From assembly GCA_013397845.1 (NCBI GenBank), contig VZTG01007663.1:248001-312000 (forward strand): a DNA stretch of 64,000 nucleotides. The letters are read 5' to 3'. The notes beneath the pieces are model-generated. The model had not been told where the DNA came from. It ran no database searches and saw only the letters and a list, made by a program, of their open reading frames with translations. Position 1 is the first letter of the stretch; each line of letters begins with the position of its first letter. Below, piece by piece: positions 49,916 through 58,945 of this stretch. Both the position numbers and the translations under genes were made by a program. Origin of the DNA: Melanocharis versteri (Eukaryota > Chordata > Aves > Passeriformes > Melanocharitidae).

Positions 49916-50439
49916 CACAGCCCTCGCCACTGCTGGCACGCTGGCACGGCAGGGAGCCAGAGGCTCTCCAGGCACCGGCAGGGCTCTGCTGTGGCCGTGT
50001 CCAAAGGAGCCTGGTTTGGCAGGGTCTGGCAGCGTGGCCGTGGGGCAGGACAGGAGGGACAGAAGATGGGATTTCCCTGCAGGAAGATTGTTGCCGTGGC
50101 TGAGCACTAGGCCCAGGGGAAGGGCTGGGTGTTGGCTGGCATTTCTTGGACTGTCTCCCATCTCCTTATCCTCCGGAGGGACCTGGCAGCACACCCTGAG
50201 CAGGATAGGCAGGAAGAGGAGCCAGCTTGGGCTTCTGAGGGGGCTGAGGCTGCTGGGCAGGGGCCAGCCCGTGTTACTGGGACAGCTGCTGTGGGATCAA
50301 GGGTGGACATTCAGGAAAGTTTCTGCATGTAGGAGAGTGAAGGGTGGGAAGAGGATCCCCTCTATAGGATGAGCTATCAGCTGGGCTCCTGCAGTTCATG
50401 CTGTGGGTGAGAGATCAACCTGAAGGTCCAACCCATACA

Positions 50440-50835
50440 ATCACGGAATTGTTTAGGTTGGAAAAGCCTTCTAAGATCACCAATTCTAAATGCTCCCCCA
50501 ACACTGCCAAGGCTGCCACTAACCCATGTCCCCAAGTGCCATACCCACATGGCTTTTAAATCCCTCTGGGTTTAGGGACTCCACCACTGCCCTGAGCAGC
50601 TGTGCCAGTGCCTGACAGCCCTTTCTCAGAAGAAATGTTCCCAATATCCAATCCAAGCTTCCTCAGGTGAAACTTGAGGCCATTTCTTGTTGTCCTGTCC
50701 CTTGTTCCCTGGGAGCAGGCCCGACCCCTACCTGGCTCCACCTTCCTGTCAGGGAGTTGAGAGTAAGAAGGACCCCCCTAAGCCTCCTCTTCTCCAGACT
50801 GAGCCCCCCCAGCTCCCTCAGCCGCTCTCACAGGA
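50440..50835 (-). mobile_element. CR1 LINE 3' fragment in SRL intron 4
   Basis: Reverse-complement CR1. The tail at left reads ACAATCACGGAATTGTTTAG, followed by GGGACTCCACCACTGCCCTG, CCAATATCCAATCCAAGCTT and, at right, CTTCTCCAGACTGAGCCCCC. It is in the same direction as SRL and the same subfamily type as the intron 6 copy. Confidence 0.9.
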
Positions 50836-53800
50836 CCACCAGAAACACCTCTGAACCCTGGCCAGAGGAATATGCTGCCTCTCAGTCTTGAAGCAAGAGG
50901 GAAAGGTGTCAGAGCCTGGGCGAGGAGAGGATTGCAGGGAAGGACGGGCTGTCGGGACGCACAGAGTCAGGCTGGGACAAGTGCGGGCTCTAGAAGGGCT
51001 GGGGGCCCTGTCCCCGTGGTGGGGATGGCGGGTACCGGCTCTGCTCGGTGCCTGGAAGCGCGGCTGTGCTGGGCCGGGAGCCCGGGAAAGCCGGAGCGCA
51101 GCGCAGAGCGAGGCAGTGCCGGCAGCATGCAGGGAGCAGGCGGCGATACCAACCTGTGGCCGAGGAGCCCAGGGTGCGTCCAGGGTAAGCTGTTAGCGAG
51201 GGACACGGGGAGAGAGAAAAGGAACCGTGAGTCCAAGGAGGGATGCGACAGCCCGGGTGTGGTCCAGGACAAGGAGGGAACTGATGGCCACATTCCCAGC
51301 AGGAGACAAGGAGTTACAGCCTGGGAGCGACTCGCGACTCCCAGGACAAGCACTGAACCCCTGTCTGCCCTGCAGGGCGGGGATGTGGCTCGGGGTGCCC
51401 TGCATCCCAACCCCTGCTCTGCGGGGTTGTTGCCTTCCCTGGCATCACCCACTGAGCACACGGAGCCCAACAAGCCAGGGTTAGACAGCCACCAACCCAG
51501 CAAGTGTCCTGACAACCCCAGTGGCAGGGTCACCTGGACCCAGCCCCTGTGGCTAGTGATGGTATCTGGGAGGTCATTCCCTACACAGGGACACTTGCTA
51601 ATTAGCATACATCAGTAATTAGGGTCACCAGCATGCACCACAACCTGGTGTGACCTCACAGCAAGCTTCCCATGGCTGGACTGGGAGAATCCCTCACCCT
51701 CAGCTAGGGATAGTCCCTCCAAGCACAGAGTTGGACCCAGCCAGAGCATGCCTGCATCCACGTGGGATGGCAGAGCAGGGAGGCGGGAGGGTGGCAGGCA
51801 GGGAGAAGGAAATGGCATCTGCCAGGCTTAAGCAGAGGGTGTGTGGGAGCTTTCTGAGATGCACCCTGACAAGTCAGAATTGATGGTGACAGCCACAGCT
51901 CCTGCAGGACTCCACGGGAGTTTTCACATGTTGTGGGGAGCGGAGTTTGTAATCCAAACTCCTTGGATTACACTGCCGTGAACGGAGCCGATGGGAAGGG
52001 AGACAAAATGGAAGGCTGCAACATAATGGAGGGGCCAGGGTGCTTGCCACGGCACCCCTCTATATTGGCTTACAGCTCCAAAGGTCACACATATTCCATG
52101 ACAGGCCTGCCCCAAAGCTCTCCCAGCTGTCCCGCTCCTCCCAGCCAGCTGAGCCGGCAGCTCTGTGCCCTCCAGCCTCCCCCCACCACGGAGAGGGGGC
52201 ACAGGGGGGAGCTGGGAGCACCTCCCAGCCTGCACAGACTCCACTGATGGAATGAACCCGCTCAGGACAGGGGCACTGTGCAGAGAAAGTGTTGAGAAGG
52301 CTCCCTGAGCTCCACTGTGTCCTCACCTGCCCTCCAAGGTCAAGAGGGTTCCCTGGGCCAACTCTGTAACTAATGTGGGGGTTTCTCTGATTACACTGCT
52401 AACGAGGGACTGGGAAAAGCTGGCTCTGTGGGTATGAAAGGCAAACTGCTGAGCTGTACATTTCCCGATTGGGTTGTGTGTGCCAGGGTATGGCTGGATC
52501 GTCAAAGGTCCTTCAAGAAGCTTGGTATCCATAGAAATATTTGGGAGGGGAGCATGGCCAGGGTGTCTCACAGCTGAGACAAGGACTGGAGGCAGGGCAG
52601 CATCCCTGTGCCCTTCCCTGGGGGCCAGGAGGGGACAGTGGGTCACCAGCTCCAGGGTCACAGCACCGTGAGGGTGCCCCATAGGACACAGCAGGGTGTG
52701 CTGGGACCTGACCTGGGGACTGTCAGCCTGAGGGGTGGCTGTTCCTCACAGTGAGGTGGAACAGACCATGGAGTGTTGAGCTGAGGCCAGGAGGAACACC
52801 AGGACCTGCTGTCCAAGGTGAGTCCTGCTCGGGAGCTGGGTTTGAGAGGGGCTGAGAAAACACGAGAATTAATGGTTGTTTCCTCAGGAGCTGAGAGGGA
52901 GGAAGCCAGCAGGAGCCTGGGAAACACTTAAACACTTGTTTCCTCCCAAAAAGGGAGCAGGGAGGTGGCTGCTTGGGCATGGGATGGATCAAGGGTAGGG
53001 TAGGATGTCCCGAGGGTTGGAAACTGAGGCCGGGGGCTGCACCCTCTGGCTGTGAACAGGAAAGTGGTGGTTAGAGCCCACCAGCTGCCCCTGTAACCCC
53101 AAACATCCTCCTACACTGTGTCCCAAGTTGAGTTGACAGCAAACATCACCAACACAGAGCAGAGCAGCTTGGAGAGGAAATTGGGGTGTTGCCAGGGGAC
53201 AGGCCAGCAGCCGTGGGGTGACAGTCAGGACATGTTCTTGTGACCTTCAGTTACCCTTCCACTGAGTAACTTCCCTGTGCTCCCCACTGGCTCAACACTG
53301 GAGACAGCCTGGCTGGGTAGGGAGATGTCCAAGCCTGCTTACAGAATGTCTGACCCAAACTTAGGAGTTGCAGCGGGGATGCCTGGAAAGCAGGAGTTCT
53401 GCTCTACAGGGATGTGCCCCAGTAGGTTGCCCAGCTGAGTGTGGGGCCTGTGTGCTGGTGGAGCAAGGCCAGCTGTAAAAGAAAGATCTGTGGGCAAGGG
53501 TGTATCCCAGTCCTGCCTCACCAGGAAGGAGGGCATGGCTCCAGGAGGTGTGGGCCTGAGCACCTGGGGAGGCAGGCAGAGCTGCAGGACAAGGAGGACA
53601 ACTTCAGGGCCTTGGCAGGAGGCTGACGTGGGCATGAAGTCCTGGGACACTGGCAGCAGGGACTCCAGCATCCCCTGGATGCTCAGGAGACATCTGGCCC
53701 TGGCTCCTGTGCTTGAATAGGTGCTCAGAGGAGAATGACCCCAGTGAACAGGGAAGTTGGACTTGGGTTTGAGCCATCTGTGCTTGGAAAATGAGGCTAC

Positions 53801-54442
53801 TTGTGTTTCCTGGGTCGTAAGAACTTCCTGTAGCTTGTAAACATCTTGGGGCAGGGCGCGTGTCTGATCTTCTGGAGGGACACGTGTGGCCTGGCTCAGC
53901 CCACACCATGCCAGGGGCCACAGGGACCTGCTCACCCCATCCAGCGTGTCTGAGATTGCCAAGGGCTGGAATTTCCAACTCTCAGAATGAGTGAAGGCTG
54001 TGGAGCTTGAGGAATACCCTGCCCACATGGCTGTGTCCTGTACCCAGCAGGAAGGATGCCAGCTCTAGCCACCCCCAGGAAGCTCATCCCCAGCCTTGAG
54101 AGGTCCTGAGCTTCCTTGCCAAGCCTGTTTCATTGGGCCGTGATCTGTGCTTGGCAGGGGTACAGGGCATTGATGTTGAGCAGGTGGGAGACCCGAGGCA
54201 GGCAGAGCTCAATGCTCTGCCCACACAGATGGCCCTGACAGCAGATGGGCTGAGGCAGAGGCAGGAATTCCTGCTGCTGGGTTCACTAGGGCATGGCCTC
54301 TAAGCCCAGCGTGTTCATGGACTCCCTGGGAAGCTGCAAAGGAAGACACACTATCCGAGGCTTTCCATGGTCTGCTCTCTGTGCTGTTATCTGCATCCAG
54401 AGGACCTGGTGGTGCTGGAGACCCCAGTACCCGTGGCATTAC

Positions 54443-54538
54443 CTGTGATCTCGTGCTGCCTCAGCTCGTTGTATCTGTAGGAGTGTTCCAGGGGTTTGAT
54501 GGAGGAGTGGTAGATCTTCCTCAGCCGCTGCAATACTC
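54443..54538 (-). CDS. SRL: Sarcalumenin exon, N-terminal helical segment (32 codons)
   Basis: Encodes (G)VLQRLRKIYHSSIKPLEHSY, then RYNELRQHEIT(D), a charged helical segment just before the GTPase core that corresponds to the EHD-like N-terminal helix. It is 96 nt with phase-1 ends, acceptor GCCCCCCAG and donor ACAG|GTAATG. It is close to identical with the mammalian protein. Confidence 0.95.
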
Positions 54539-55448
54539 CTGGGGGGCAGAGCATGTGGGCAGGTGAGAGGCAAACCCCACCAGGCTGGGTGAGCCCCTCC
54601 TGGGGGCATTCCCTGCAGGAGGGACATTCCCTGCAGGTCCTGAGGGTGGCCCAGCCATGGATCGAGGGACTTGGCTTACAGCTGAAATCTTGCCCAAACT
54701 GATCCCAGTCACACATTTTGCCCAGAGAAGCTGTGGTTGCCCCATCCCTGGAAGTGTCCAAGGGCAGGTTGGACAGAGCTTGGAGCAACCTGGTCTATGG
54801 AAGGTGTCCTGCTCATGACAGAGGGGTGGGATGAGATGGTCTTCACCATCTTTCCCAACCCAAGCTGTTCTAGGATTTTGATGCCTCTCCCCTGCTAATG
54901 TTTCCCACTGGGCACTGTCCCCATCTGCTCCCAGCAGCTGATGGGAGGAGCATCCTTCCTAAGTGCTGTTTAGCACTCAACACCCACGATCCCAAAAAGC
55001 CCTCCACCATGATGCCAGGGCCCCCTGGCATGGCCCCTGAGCTGCTTGCTAGAAAAAAGGAGGAGCTTTTTCCACGGTATCTCTTATCACTGCCTTTCCA
55101 GCCCAAACTGCCAACGGGGCCAGCACAAGCAAACCTTAGAGCAGCAAAACCCAATATATAATTGGAATAAAAATCCCAACCCTTTGTTGCAAGTTGCTCC
55201 AGGTTTCTTTGAGCAGGGATGTGCCTGATTCACAGTCTGCATCTTCCAGCCTCTATACCCTCCTAATTCTTGTACGCCCTCGGGATTGTCCTTAAAATAC
55301 CTAAAATACATTAACCCAAGAGCAGCCAAAGGGCTGTTATTGAAGATCTGGCATTACTAGACCTGCAAGAAGCTAGGTTAAAATCAAAACACAAGAGAAG
55401 GAAAATCCTGTCCATGGTCTTAGTGCAGGGCATTCATGGCCTCCTCAC
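54539..55448 (-). other. SRL: SRL intron 3
   Basis: A 910-bp intron containing a plus-strand CR1 fragment at 54719-54878. Nothing else is recognised. Confidence 0.88.
54719..54878 (+). mobile_element. CR1 LINE 3' fragment in SRL intron 3
   Basis: Plus-orientation CR1 3' end beginning GCCCAGAGAAGCTGTGGTTG, with a worn tail GTTCTAGGATTTTGATG. More diverged than the ADCY9 intron copies. Confidence 0.85.
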
Positions 55449-55547
55449 CTGAGACATCATCGGCAGGTTTTTCCTCGTTCAGCTTGAGGGTGTTCTCCAA
55501 GTGGGACCGGTCGCGCTTGGTCGGCTCGCTGGCATCTTCAACCTCTT
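55449..55547 (-). CDS. SRL: Sarcalumenin exon, conserved N-terminal segment (33 codons)
   Basis: Encodes (E)EVEDASEPTKRDRSHLENTL, then KLNEEKPADDVS(G). In the short (about 53 kDa) sarcalumenin form this segment follows the signal peptide directly. It is 99 nt with phase-1 ends, acceptor TCTCCTCCAG and donor TCAG|GTGAGG. The match to mammalian sarcalumenin is nearly residue for residue. Confidence 0.95.
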
Positions 55548-57147
55548 CTGGAGGAGAAAGCAAGGAGACCTGTTACTGCTGGAGGGAGAACCCACACAGG
55601 AGCTCACACAAGCGATTGCCAGGGAGAGGGCATGGGGAGCGCACACACCCCGAGCCTGCGGACACGCCGTGCCCGTGGCAGCCGCTGTCACCCTTGGCAT
55701 GCCACGTGCTTTCCCTTTTGCACAGGCTCCTGGAGGCTGCCAGGGCTGTGGCTGCTGGGGGAAGCGTCATGGGCAACTGCTTGGCTCCGAGGAGGGGCTG
55801 GCTGCTCGTGGGGAATGCAAAGGATGTGCCTGGAAGGGGCTCCCGGGGTTGGGATGTAGCGCGAGCACACGTGGCAGCTGCTGCCCAACAGGGCCCTGGT
55901 GCTTCCCCCGGCAGCTGCGGCTCCGCGGGGCTCAGCCTCGGGTGCAGGCTTTGTGCTGCCGCCTCTCTGTCTGCCCACTCCCCCAAAAACTACATGGTGA
56001 GCTGGAGACGTGGGTGCCGAGGCTGGGGCTGGCTCCAGCTCTTGGGGGACAGGCCAGCCTGGCCCATCCTGGCTGCCCCGCCTTTGCCAGTGGGGCTGTT
56101 CCCTCCCAGTTCTCCCACCCCTGCCTCCATATCCCCCTGGAGCCCTCTGCACAGCGCCCTGTCCCTCATGGCTCCGTGCCAGGCGTGGGGAGCATGAGGC
56201 AGCTGCCTCCACAGGGGAAGGCACCCCGGTGTCCCCAAAACAGGGAGACAGAGGTCCTCGCCGTGGAGATGCTGGCACACCAGGAGCCTCCAAGAGCTTT
56301 TCAATATGGGGAGCTGGGTTGGACTTTAGCACGGGTTTGGGGACAGGTCTGGGGACACCAGGATCAAGCAGGGCACCACTAAGCCCTGAGGCTGTGTTGA
56401 GCATCTACTGAATGTTGGGCTGAGGAAGACCTTTTGACTTGCCAAGTGAAGACACAGAGACCACACTGGGTTTGCCTTTTGGGAAAAACGGGAGGCTTTT
56501 TGAGCTGGGACGTTACAGACGAAAACAACAAAAATACTAATCTGGGTCCGAAGGTCACTGCCCAACCTGTGGGCCAAAGTCTACAAGTATTTCTAGGAAA
56601 TCATGGTGGGGAGTGTCCCTTTCCCCTAGTTAGCCTTTCACTGATTGAGCAGGGCTGGTGCCTCAGCAGCTCATTGGCCTGGATTAGTTCTTCACACCTT
56701 CCCTACGAGACAAGAACTGATGGAGAGGAGCCCCACAATCCTGGGAGCCCCACCACCCTGGAACATCCTGCCCCTGCACAGGCCGAGGGCCCAGAGGACT
56801 CTGCAGGTGGTGGATAAAGAGTCTTTAAGAGATCTGCGAGTGCTGAAAGGGGCCTGGAGGATAAATGTTTTATCCATGTCCACATCCCTGAGGAGAAATC
56901 ATGGACTTGGAGTGGAGTGAGGGGAACATCAGTCAGTTTTGGCACCACTGCGATGAGGGCCCGTGTGATGGGCATCCTGCTGCGGCCTCGCTGCCCACGG
57001 CTGAGCGCTGTTAGGGGCGGGCAGGGAAGCACAAGCGTTAGGAGAGGGCCATGCACTAGGCAAGGTTTAACTGCCAAGCTCAGCTCCGCCGGGTTGATGG
57101 GAGGTCACTCTCGCTGCTACAGCACACCCACAAGAAAAGAGTCCAAC
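55548..57147 (-). other. SRL: SRL intron 2
   Basis: A 1.6-kb GC-rich intron between the acidic exon and the conserved N-terminal exon. Long open frames on both strands (for example 55501-56382 plus) follow from few stop codons in GC-rich DNA. I see no CR1 copy and no exon. Confidence 0.85.
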
Positions 57148-58137
57148 CTATCTGGCTGTGCTGGGGCTCGGCAGCAGCTGTGGGGGTGCTGGGGACCTCT
57201 GTTCCTGCCAGTGGGGTCTTGTCTGCAGGGGGGTCTGCTGCTGCTGGGGGGTTTTCCACCACTGCAGGGGGGTCTTCTGTTGCTGGAGGGTCTTCCACTG
57301 CTGTTGGTGGGTCTTCTGTTGCTGGTGGGTCTTCTTTTGCTGGTGGATCTTCCACCACTGGTGGGTTTTCCACTGCTGTCGGTGAGTCTTCTGCTGCATC
57401 CCCACAGGGTGGGTGATGGCAGCTGGCAGGGCCATCTTTGGCTTCTCCTGTGCCAGCAGCTGCTGGTTTGCTGTGGCTCTTTTTGTTGGAAGTGCCGGCT
57501 GCTTCGTTGTCACTCTCTTCAGCTTCATTCTCTAGTGGGTCACCATCTTCGTCAGACTCTTTTTCCTCCTTAGACTCTCCCTCTTCAGACTCTTCCTGGC
57601 CTCCATCTACCTCAGACTCCCCGTGTTCACTTTCCTCAGACTCTCCTTGCTCGTCATCTTCCTCTGAGCTCTGCTCGTCCCTTTCCTCCTCTCCCTCGAG
57701 AGCAGATGCTGCTCTTGGCTCCTCTGTTTGCTCTTCCCCAGGCTGCCCTTCCTCCTCAGAGCCTCCTCTCTCTGTGTCAGGCTCCTCATCCTCCTGGGCA
57801 TGGATGTCATCTTGTGTGCCAGGCCCATGGTTCCCTCCTTGATGAGCTGCCATGAAATCCTCCCGCGAGCTCTGTTCTGCCTGGCCCTTGTCCTTGCTGC
57901 TCTCCTCTGTCCGGCTGTCCCCTGGCTCCCGGCCCCCGCTCAGGCTGCCCGCCGGCTCTTTCTCCCCCTCTCCACGTCCCTCCTCGGTGACGCCGGGCAA
58001 GGAGGCATTGGCAGTGCCACTGTCTTGCTCCTCCTCAGGACTGCCATCAGCCGCCTTCTCCTCCAGCCGGGGCTCCGTGGCTGGCGGGGGGCTCTCGGCA
58101 GCACCATCACCATGGCCCGTGCCGGGGGCGCGCGGCT
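57148..58137 (-). CDS. SRL: Sarcalumenin acidic, Ca2+-binding exon (330 codons, long isoform)
   Basis: Encodes the long acidic N-terminal region that distinguishes full-length sarcalumenin (about 160 kDa on gels) from the 53-kDa glycoprotein. It is rich in Glu, Asp, Ser and Gly, for example SSEEDDEQGESEESEHGESE, and turns into a Pro-acidic repeat (VEDPPAKEDPPATEDPP) before ending PQHSQI(E). Low-affinity, high-capacity Ca2+ binding is the known role of this part. The acceptor is ATCGTTTAG at 58138, preceded by a CTGAC branch-like site. The donor ATAG|GTTGGA is weak beyond GT. The frame is open across all 990 nt, and the phase-1 ends make it skippable without frameshift. The exon runs upstream of the first in-frame Leu codon at 58000 to Glu-Pro-Arg-Ala at its 5' end. 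Sequence is poorly conserved with mammals, as expected for an acidic tract. Confidence 0.9.
57225..57395 (-). repeat. SRL: Coding minisatellite in SRL acidic exon
   Basis: About ten units of 15-18 bp, each encoding a variant of Pro-Pro followed by three or four residues such as Ala-Thr-Glu-Asp or Val-Val-Glu-Asn. All unit lengths are multiples of three, so the frame is kept. Confidence 0.85.
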
Positions 58138-58529
58138 CTAAACGATGAGAATAGCTCGGTCAGTCCCCCCGCGCTGGCACGCGGCCACCGGGGCACCCAC
58201 CAGGGCCCTGAGGGACAAGTCATGGCTGCTACCAAGAGGTTTAAACTCTTCCCTAAGCCTTCTCCAGCTCCATTTTCTGTCCCTGTCGCAAGAAGTTGGG
58301 TGCAAAGGTGTGTTTGTGGGGGGCAAAGCGGAGCTGGCAGGGGCTCTGTGGCTCTGCAGGCCCTGGCTGCCTGGCACTGGGGCTGCTGCCCACCCCAAAG
58401 CACTGCAGGAAGGTGGCAAAGCTGCCCTAAAAATGGGGAAAGGAGTAAAAATAGCAAATTTTGAGGGGCTGTGTGCACTTGGCATGTGAAAAGGGTCCTT
58501 CCCCAGCCTGACTCAAGAGAGCATCACAC
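58138..58529 (-). other. SRL: Sequence upstream of the SRL acidic exon (intron 1 or part of it)
   Basis: If the candidate signal exon at 58530-58584 is right, this is the whole of intron 1 (392 bp). If not, it is the 3' end of a longer intron. No repeat is seen. Confidence 0.5.
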
Positions 58530-58584
58530 CAGCCAAGGTGGGCGGTGGAGTGAGGGGGAGGAGGAGGAAGGGGCTTCCTGGCAT
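58530..58584 (-). CDS. SRL: Candidate SRL signal-peptide exon (unproven)
   Basis: The minus strand reads ATG at 58584 and encodes MPGSPFLLLPLTPPPTLA plus one base. It then meets GT (GCTG|GTGTGA). Its phase-1 end fits both the acidic exon (making Ala-Glu-Pro) and the exon at 55547 (making Ala-Glu-Glu-Val), as in the mammalian ...GQA/EE cleavage region. Thr-Leu-Ala suits signal peptidase. Against it: the proline content is high for a signal peptide, the start context is weak, an upstream ATG precedes it, the donor is mediocre, and the mammalian first intron is, to my knowledge, much longer. The true exon may lie further upstream or outside the window. Confidence 0.25.
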
Positions 58585-58625
58585 TAGGAGCTGCCCAGCA
58601 TGGGGTCCTGCCTTCCACAGGCAGG

Positions 58626-58945
58626 GCCTAACCCTGGCCACGGGGCTCAGGAGCTATTTATTGTGAGTGTCCCTTCACTAGGAAAGCATGTGCCACGCCG
58701 TGCGGCTGCTGGGGACACAATGAGTGTGTTCTGTGGCCCAGGAGAATCCATCCGTATTTTCCATAGGCTCCAACTGCAATTTAACATCAGTCAGCGGGTG
58801 CCAAAAATAAAAGATCACGGCTATACTCTCTCCGTTACAAACAGTTGCTGCTAGTCTAAATAATCCCCACAAACGTCTCATGCCAGGGGAGCGCTTCAGA
58901 GGAAAATAATTCCTTTGTAGTCCAGCTGGCAAGCAGATGCCAAGC
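58626..58945 (-). promoter_or_regulatory. SRL: Candidate muscle-type promoter of SRL
   Basis: An AT-richer island in GC-rich surroundings. On the minus strand CAATAAATAG (58654-58663) could act as TATA or MEF2 site. Further upstream are CAACTG (58771), the MEF2-like CCAAAAATAA (58801), CAGTTG (58842), CAGCTG (58923) and CAGATG (58934). E-boxes of this kind with MEF2-like sites are usual in muscle promoters and enhancers, and sarcalumenin is muscle-specific. Confidence 0.35.

Larger units (their letters stand above)
46537..54442 (-). other. SRL: SRL intron 4 (7.9 kb)
   Basis: Largest SRL intron in the window, from donor ACAG|GTAATG (54442) to acceptor CCGCAG (46537). It contains a CpG-dense stretch at 46575-47110, a CR1 copy at 49108, a GATA/TATA-like element near 49880, a CR1 copy at 50440 and a second GC-rich stretch at 50925-51195. 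The remaining parts (47111-49107, 51196-54442) are GC-rich but hold no repeat, RNA gene or exon I can support. Confidence 0.85.

Noticed and set aside
55501..56382. 293-codon plus-strand open frame overlapping SRL exon and intron 2
   Set aside because: Antisense to a secure SRL exon; GC-rich DNA with few stops, no recognisable domain.
57080..57147. Extension of the acidic SRL frame past PQHSQI into GWTLFLWVCCSSESDL
   Set aside because: Hydrophobic and unlike sarcalumenin. The frame continues correctly only by splicing at 57148 into the exon at 55547.
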